7,988 nt of DNA from Oscillibacter sp. (GTDB taxonomy: Bacteria; Bacillota; Clostridia; Oscillospirales; Oscillospiraceae), in contig JAFSOM010000274.1 in NCBI GenBank assembly GCA_017447005.1, forward strand, positions 1 to 7,988, read 5' to 3'. Within the stretch, counting starts at the first letter, position 1; the number at the start of each line of letters is the position of its first letter. Position numbers and translations under genes: made by a program. The notes under the pieces were generated by a model. That model was given only the letters and a program-made list of their open reading frames with translations, had not been told where the DNA came from and made no database searches. Of the stretch, positions 4,617 to 7,988 are shown in pieces.

Positions 4617-6829
4617 TAGCGTAGCCTCCCCTCATACCGGATTCCGATTTCGGCGGAGTTCGGCGCGAGATTTTGTCCGGCGGTATTGTTTTCCAGACGT
4701 AAGGAGAAGTGCCGGACGTGCTTGCATTTGGGCTTGCGGCGGAATACGGCGGCGTGACGCGGGACGCTCAAATCACGCGTTTCAAGATTGCGTTCGGTCA
4801 GGCGGTCGTAGCCCGCTACCGTGAGGTTCACAAGGTCGGTACGCGTCTCGTAGTCGGTCTCGTAGATAACGGCGACATCGGAGGGCGTATCGGCGCGGAG
4901 GGAGAGTATCACGGAGCGCACGTCTTTGAGGAGGTCATAGCCGCCGAAGTTGCGCACAGGAAACTGGTAAACTTTGCGGATAGGTTGTCCGAAGTCGCTG
5001 TAGGTTTCGCCGAGGCGGACGATTTGCGCGTCGCCGTCGATGAGGTACGCGACGCCGCCGCGCAGGGCGAAGGCTTGCGGGGACAGTCCGGTGAAGTAGT
5101 ACCAAACGGGGTTGTCGGCGTCCGACGCGGCGTAGTCCCATAACCATACGTGCCCGTTGACGGCGAGCCAGTAGCGTTGACTATCGTCGAAGGAACAGAC
5201 GGGGCCGTTTCCGGCGATACGCATATCATAGAGCAGTCCGGGGCGGGTGTCGGAGCCATTGACTTTCCCCGACAGACAGCGGACGTTATTTTCCCGCGCC
5301 GCCGACGCCGAGCGGATTTGATACACGCCGCCGGATGTGTTGGCGAAGAGCAGATTGTTTCCGATAAGCCGGATAGAGCGCGGCAAATTACAGCCGTATT
5401 TGTCGTTCAGGACGGAATAGGACAGCGTGAGGCGGTCGTAGCCGTTGACGGTTTTCACGGACGGCGTCAGCTTTCCGATTTTGTCCGGTTGAAAGACAAT
5501 CGTCTGGTCGTACTGCGTCCCGAAGCCCGTGACGGGTTCGCCGACGAAAACGTTTGCGTCCATGGGCCAGTAGGAAATATCGGGGCCGGATTCCGTGAGG
5601 CCGGAGTAATGGACGGATTCGCCGGACGCGTTGCCGCCTGTGGAGGCGTTGCCGGACGCCGCGCCGCCTGTGGACGCGTTGCCCGTCGCGCCGCCCATGA
5701 GGAGATAGTTACCGCAGGCGGCGGCGTAGGGACAGTTCATCAGCGTCTGAAACGCCGTGTTGTCGGCCTTGCGGTACGTGATTGCGACGGATTCGGCGGG
5801 GGCCTGTGCGAACGTTACGACGCCGCCGCCGAGGTCAACGGCGTAATCGCGGCCCGCTTCCATCGTGAGGCCGTCGGCTTTGACCTCCGTTATCGCGGAC
5901 AGGCCCGTTTCCGGCAGACAGTAGACGTTGTCGCCGAGTTCCAGCGTAAAGGTTAATACGGCGTCCTCGTCGGGGGCGGCGTTGAAGACGACGGTTCCGG
6001 TACGCGTGTCGACGGAGTAGAGCGCGGGACGCAAGAGGGTATTGTTGACGTACACGGCGGAGACGGCGCGCAGACGTTCCGACGCGGTCACGCCCACGCT
6101 GAACGCTCTTGCGAGGCCGTTTCCGGTACGCGTGACGCTTTCGGAAGTCGCGGACGCCCGGTAAAGCACGCGCTTATACGGCGAAAGGCGGTTCGCGGAC
6201 TGATACGCGTCGCCCTGACCGGTCGCGGGTTCGGCGTTGACGGTAATCGTCGGGACGAATGCGGCGTCGGCGACGTTGGAGAGCGTCAGCGGGGGACTTT
6301 GCGCGGCATCGTAAGTCAGACGGTAGAAGCCGCCGACGTTCTTATAATAAAGGGTATCGCCGAAGCGGAAGAACGTCCCGGGATTGCGGGGGATGTCGTC
6401 GGCGGGCGCCCGGAGCAGGGATGAGGAATCGCCTTGCCACGTATAGAACGCCGCGCCGATATGCGTCACGATACCGTCCGGGAGCGTCGCGGCGGCGTAG
6501 ACGGTTTCGCCGTCCGGGAACGCGTGAACCGTACCGGAGGCGTCGCCGTCGCCGGAGTTGCCGCCGTCGGGGTTTCCGCCGGATGTGTCGGAGGCGTCGC
6601 GCCAGCCGGACGCGGCGATTTGCTGTCCGGGCCGCGATTGCAGTACGCCGTCCGAGCGCCAGAGATTGACCATTTCCGGCGATTCGTTGTCTTGCAGATT
6701 GATTTCGGCGTCGCGGAGATTCAAGCCGCCGTCGAGCGACGTGAAACGGAATATCTGTTCCCGGTTGCGCCTGTTCGCGCTCTTGGACGCGCTTTTGACG
6801 CCTTTAGACGCGCTTTTGACGTTTGCCAT
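4616..6829 (-). CDS. Large virion protein, P22 gp10-like stabilisation / tail-nozzle protein
   Basis: The protein has 737 residues, starts at ATG 6829 with GGGAGG at 6838-6843 as ribosome binding site, and stops at TAA 4616-4618. The N-terminus is basic and contains a duplicated VKSASKG/VKSASKS (residues 4-17). It is followed by the signature SLDGGLNLRDAEINLQDNES (31-50), which is common near the start of phage proteins annotated as stabilisation or head-closure proteins. Residues 79-99 are a Gly/Asp/Ser-rich insert. Two similar beta units lie at about 256-297 and 310-353 (each with Y-x-V-D, then a G-x-V-x-F/T-F, then AP). Residues 379-403 are a Gly/Ala/Ser/Asn linker. From about 415 to 620 there are repeated beta strands with Trp and Tyr (YWLAVNGHVWLWDYA, VAYLIDGDAQIVRLG) that suggest a beta-propeller. 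The end, CKHVRHFSLRLENNTAG (702-718), is typical of this group. P22 gp10 is about 472 residues, so this one is longer because of inserts. It probably closes the portal channel and keeps DNA inside. Confidence 0.62.
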   Translation of the reverse strand: MANVKSASKGVKSASKSANRRNREQIFRFTSLDGGLNLRDAEINLQDNESPEMVNLWRSDGVLQSRPGQQIAASGWRDASDTSGGNPDGGNSGDGDASGTVHAFPDGETVYAAATLPDGIVTHIGAAFYTWQGDSSSLLRAPADDIPRNPGTFFRFGDTLYYKNVGGFYRLTYDAAQSPPLTLSNVADAAFVPTITVNAEPATGQGDAYQSANRLSPYKRVLYRASATSESVTRTGNGLARAFSVGVTASERLRAVSAVYVNNTLLRPALYSVDTRTGTVVFNAAPDEDAVLTFTLELGDNVYCLPETGLSAITEVKADGLTMEAGRDYAVDLGGGVVTFAQAPAESVAITYRKADNTAFQTLMNCPYAAACGNYLLMGGATGNASTGGAASGNASTGGNASGESVHYSGLTESGPDISYWPMDANVFVGEPVTGFGTQYDQTIVFQPDKIGKLTPSVKTVNGYDRLTLSYSVLNDKYGCNLPRSIRLIGNNLLFANTSGGVYQIRSASAARENNVRCLSGKVNGSDTRPGLLYDMRIAGNGPVCSFDDSQRYWLAVNGHVWLWDYAASDADNPVWYYFTGLSPQAFALRGGVAYLIDGDAQIVRLGETYSDFGQPIRKVYQFPVRNFGGYDLLKDVRSVILSLRADTPSDVAVIYETDYETRTDLVNLTVAGYDRLTERNLETRDLSVPRHAAVFRRKPKCKHVRHFSLRLENNTAGQNLAPNSAEIGIRYEGRLR
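5621..5695 (-). repeat. Gly/Ala/Ser/Asn linker repeat inside the gp10-like gene
   Basis: These 25 codons (residues 379-403) encode a segment in which GNASTGG recurs twice, followed by a shorter GNASG. The DNA itself repeats (the plus strand has GCCGCCTGTGGA and GCGTTGCC more than once), so it probably grew by slippage or duplication. It separates the N-terminal beta units from the putative propeller and is likely a flexible surface loop. Confidence 0.8.
6779..6818 (-). repeat. Short direct repeat coding VKSASK twice
   Basis: Near the start of the gp10-like gene the plus strand shows GACGCGCTTTTGACG twice, separated by a few bases. It encodes the tandem heptads VKSASKG and VKSASKS, a lysine-rich N-terminal arm. 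The repeat is 21 bp in period and keeps the frame. Confidence 0.75.
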
Positions 6830-6844
6830 AGTGACCGCCTCCCG

Positions 6845-7438
6845 TCAAAAGCCGTACGCGTCGCGCACGGCGCCGACTTCCGCGGTGAGCGCGGGCGTCA
6901 GGCGGCTCAGACGCGTTTCGTACTCGTTCCACAGCGTCGTGTAGGCGAACTCGTCCTCATTGCGCAGGAGAGAGGCCGCCGCGTACAAACACGCAATCCG
7001 GATAGCGTCGGGCGTTTCGCCGCAGTCGTATTCGTCGGACGGGTCGGCGGGAAGCTGTTCCGGGTAGTGGTAGTACTCCGCCATATACGCGCCGTCGGGG
7101 GTCAGAATCGTGCGTTCGCCGAGCAGTTGATACTCGTTGACGGGTATCAGTCCGTCGGGGGTGATTTTGCGGACACCGCCGGAACATAACCGCCAAAAAT
7201 CGCCGGGCAGCGTATGTTCGCGCCAGCCGTTTTCGAGGCGCTGTCCATGTTCGAGACGGCATACGCCGCGTTCCGGGGCCGGCCCGGTACGGATGTCAAG
7301 AAACGCCTGATTGATAAGTCCGGGAATGCGCCGGAGCGCGTCGGACTGGTTATTATACGCGGGCGAGACGCTTTCCCCGGCGACGCTGTACTGGTCCATC
7401 AGTTCGAGGACCGCCCGCTTGATGTTACGGTATTCCAT
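6845..7438 (-). CDS. Head-tail connector / tail accessory protein, P22 gp4-like
   Basis: This 197-residue protein starts at ATG 7438 behind an almost perfect Shine-Dalgarno (AAGGAGGA, 7442-7449) and ends at TGA 6845-6847. The N-terminus is helical, with the pattern DALRRIPGLINQAFLDIRTG at about residues 33-52. A middle part with beta character follows, with LPGDFWRLCSGGVRKI at 77-92 and EYYHYPEQLP at 121-130. The C-terminus returns to helix (AIRIACLYAAASLLRNEDEF, about 145-164). This arrangement resembles small proteins placed after capsid genes in short-tailed phages, such as P22 gp4, which bind under the portal ring and extend the channel. The length is close to P22 gp4 (about 166 residues). 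The next gene follows after 15 bp. The assignment rests on pattern and gene order; a siphophage-type adaptor is the main alternative. Confidence 0.6.
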   Translation of the reverse strand: MEYRNIKRAVLELMDQYSVAGESVSPAYNNQSDALRRIPGLINQAFLDIRTGPAPERGVCRLEHGQRLENGWREHTLPGDFWRLCSGGVRKITPDGLIPVNEYQLLGERTILTPDGAYMAEYYHYPEQLPADPSDEYDCGETPDAIRIACLYAAASLLRNEDEFAYTTLWNEYETRLSRLTPALTAEVGAVRDAYGF

Positions 7439-7441
7439 AAG

Positions 7442-7449
7442 TCCTCCTT
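7442..7449 (-). promoter_or_regulatory. Strong Shine-Dalgarno site of the connector gene
   Basis: The minus strand reads TAAGGAGGAC just before the ATG at 7438, close to a full anti-16S match. The site lies only a few bases downstream of the hairpin at 7455-7481 and outside its stem. Confidence 0.8.
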
Positions 7450-7454
7450 AGAGA

Positions 7455-7481
7455 ACGGGGAACCTTGCGCGGGTTCCCCGT
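7455..7481 (-). terminator. Hairpin between capsid and connector genes (attenuator or partial terminator?)
   Basis: A perfect 10-bp inverted repeat (ACGGGGAACC, then GGTTCCCCGT) with a 7-nt loop lies in the 70-bp gap after the capsid stop and before the next ribosome binding site. On the minus strand the stem is followed by TTCTCTAAGG, so there is only a weak, interrupted U tract. It is therefore not a clear intrinsic terminator. It could act as an attenuator that lowers transcription of the tail genes below that of the capsid gene, or as a 3' stabiliser of capsid mRNA. The stem is seen directly; the role is inferred. Confidence 0.55.
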
Positions 7482-7508
7482 CATTGCGTCAGATTTTGTC
7501 AGCGGAAA

Positions 7509-7988
7509 TCAGCCGCCGGAGCCGGAATCGCCGCTATCGCTACCGGAGCCGCCGGATTCGCCGCCGCTACTGGAGCCGCCTCCGGAACTTCCGCCCGAAC
7601 CGCTTTCGGCGCTGTCCGTGACCGCCGCACCGTGGTACCAGACGGCCCCGGCTTTCTCTCCGAGGATGAAGCAGTCGTAAAGAATACGGCCTTCCACGAG
7701 CCAGCCGGAAATGCCCGGCGGGTTATCGTGAATCTTGTAATCCTCCAACTGTTTCGGGGCGCAGGCGGCGAGCGGGTGCGTGAGGATGAACGCCGCGTCC
7801 GTAGGCAGTCGGGACGCCGGAACTTTCACGATACGCGTACCGTCCACTTCCCCCATAACGCCCATGGCGAGCATTAACTGGGAGGCGTCGCCGTAGCGCA
7901 TAAACGCGGGGTCTTGCTTCAACAGATTTGCGAAGCGGTACGAGCAGAAGCATACGCGTCCGGTATCGGGTACGTTATTGTCTCCGAG
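7509..7988 (-). CDS. Major capsid protein, C-terminal part (5' end outside window)
   Basis: The reading frame is open from the right edge to a TGA at 7509-7511, giving 159 visible residues. The gene starts outside the window; a TTG at 7922 is internal, because the 22 codons before it are coding-like and continue the same fold (VPDTGRVCFCSYRF). Phrases such as GVMGEVDGTRIVKVPASRLP, EDYKIHDNPPGISGWLVEG and RILYDCFIL resemble the C-terminal region of phage major capsid proteins of the N4-gp56/P22-coat-like annotation groups, recognised from memory. These proteins assemble the icosahedral shell. The position, first in a block followed by gp4-like and gp10-like genes, fits. The last 35 or so residues (7512-7616) are almost only Gly and Ser with some Asp and Glu, after the fold appears to end at VWYHGAAVT. 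Such a tail is not usual in this group and would be flexible. A structural capsid role is likely; the exact family is less certain. Confidence 0.8.
   Translation of the reverse strand, partial: LGDNNVPDTGRVCFCSYRFANLLKQDPAFMRYGDASQLMLAMGVMGEVDGTRIVKVPASRLPTDAAFILTHPLAACAPKQLEDYKIHDNPPGISGWLVEGRILYDCFILGEKAGAVWYHGAAVTDSAESGSGGSSGGGSSSGGESGGSGSDSGDSGSGG
7512..7616 (-). repeat. Low-complexity Gly/Ser tail of the capsid protein
   Basis: These 35 codons encode an almost pure Gly/Ser segment with scattered Asp and Glu, ending directly at the stop codon. Gly codons and Ser codons (TCC, TCG, AGC, AGT) are mixed rather than one codon reiterated, so it is not a simple triplet expansion. It is probably an unstructured acidic extension of the capsid subunit. 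Confidence 0.85.

Noticed and set aside
4537..4635. Upstream extension of the fibre gene to ATG 4635
   Set aside because: The extension would translate the ribosome-binding repeats and overlap the gp10-like gene; ATG 4536 has an ideal Shine-Dalgarno spacing.
5150..5956. Plus-strand open frame (268 codons) within the gp10-like gene
   Set aside because: Fully antisense to a convincing coding frame and with no family-like motif; explained by codon bias.
6434..7189. Plus-strand open frame (251 codons) crossing two minus-strand genes
   Set aside because: Crosses the junction of two well-supported genes with good ribosome binding sites; very Arg/Val/Gly-rich, as expected for an antisense artefact.

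Overview
The window is a stretch of bacteriophage (or prophage) virion genes. Every supported gene lies on the minus strand, so gene order runs from position 7988 down to position 1. Strong AGGAG-type ribosome binding sites, one GTG start, short gaps and small overlaps indicate a single co-transcribed morphogenesis block. The sequence is GC-rich. The ribosome binding sites and the domain types (a BppU-like baseplate adaptor, collagen-like Gly-X-Y repeats, 'GKNL' carbohydrate-binding-like modules) suggest a phage of a GC-rich Firmicutes host, perhaps a gut Clostridia relative. The host is inference only. Nothing in the window shows whether the phage is integrated.

Layout in transcription order: (1) 7988-7509, C-terminal end of a major capsid protein with an unusual Gly/Ser tail. 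(2) A perfect 10-bp-stem hairpin in the intergenic gap at 7455-7481. (3) 7438-6845, a P22 gp4-like head-tail connector or tail accessory protein. (4) 6829-4616, a large gp10-like DNA-stabilisation or tail-nozzle protein with a probable beta-propeller. (5) A 79-bp gap almost filled by two copies of a 40-bp unit that carries a ribosome binding site. (6) 4536-2941, a tail fibre or spike. (7) 2928-2512 and 2522-2043, two small proteins that share an N-terminal motif. (8) 2004-1657, a small ORF built of 81-bp (27-residue) tandem repeats. (9) 1697-1, the N-terminal 565 residues of a receptor-binding protein: baseplate-adaptor-like domain, coiled coil, 33 collagen triplets, then 'GKNL' modules; it runs off the left edge.

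Working together, the order capsid, gp4-like, gp10-like, fibre matches the head-completion and short-tail block of P22-like podoviruses: the gp4-like and gp10-like proteins would extend and plug the portal, and the downstream proteins would form the host-recognition apparatus. The receptor-binding protein, however, begins with a domain typical of siphophage baseplates, so the tail appears modular. The most unusual points are the duplicated translation-initiation unit, the repeat-built small ORF beside the receptor-binding gene, and Gly/Ser-rich segments in several virion proteins. I see no tRNA, CRISPR array, insertion sequence, integrase, lysis gene or plus-strand gene.
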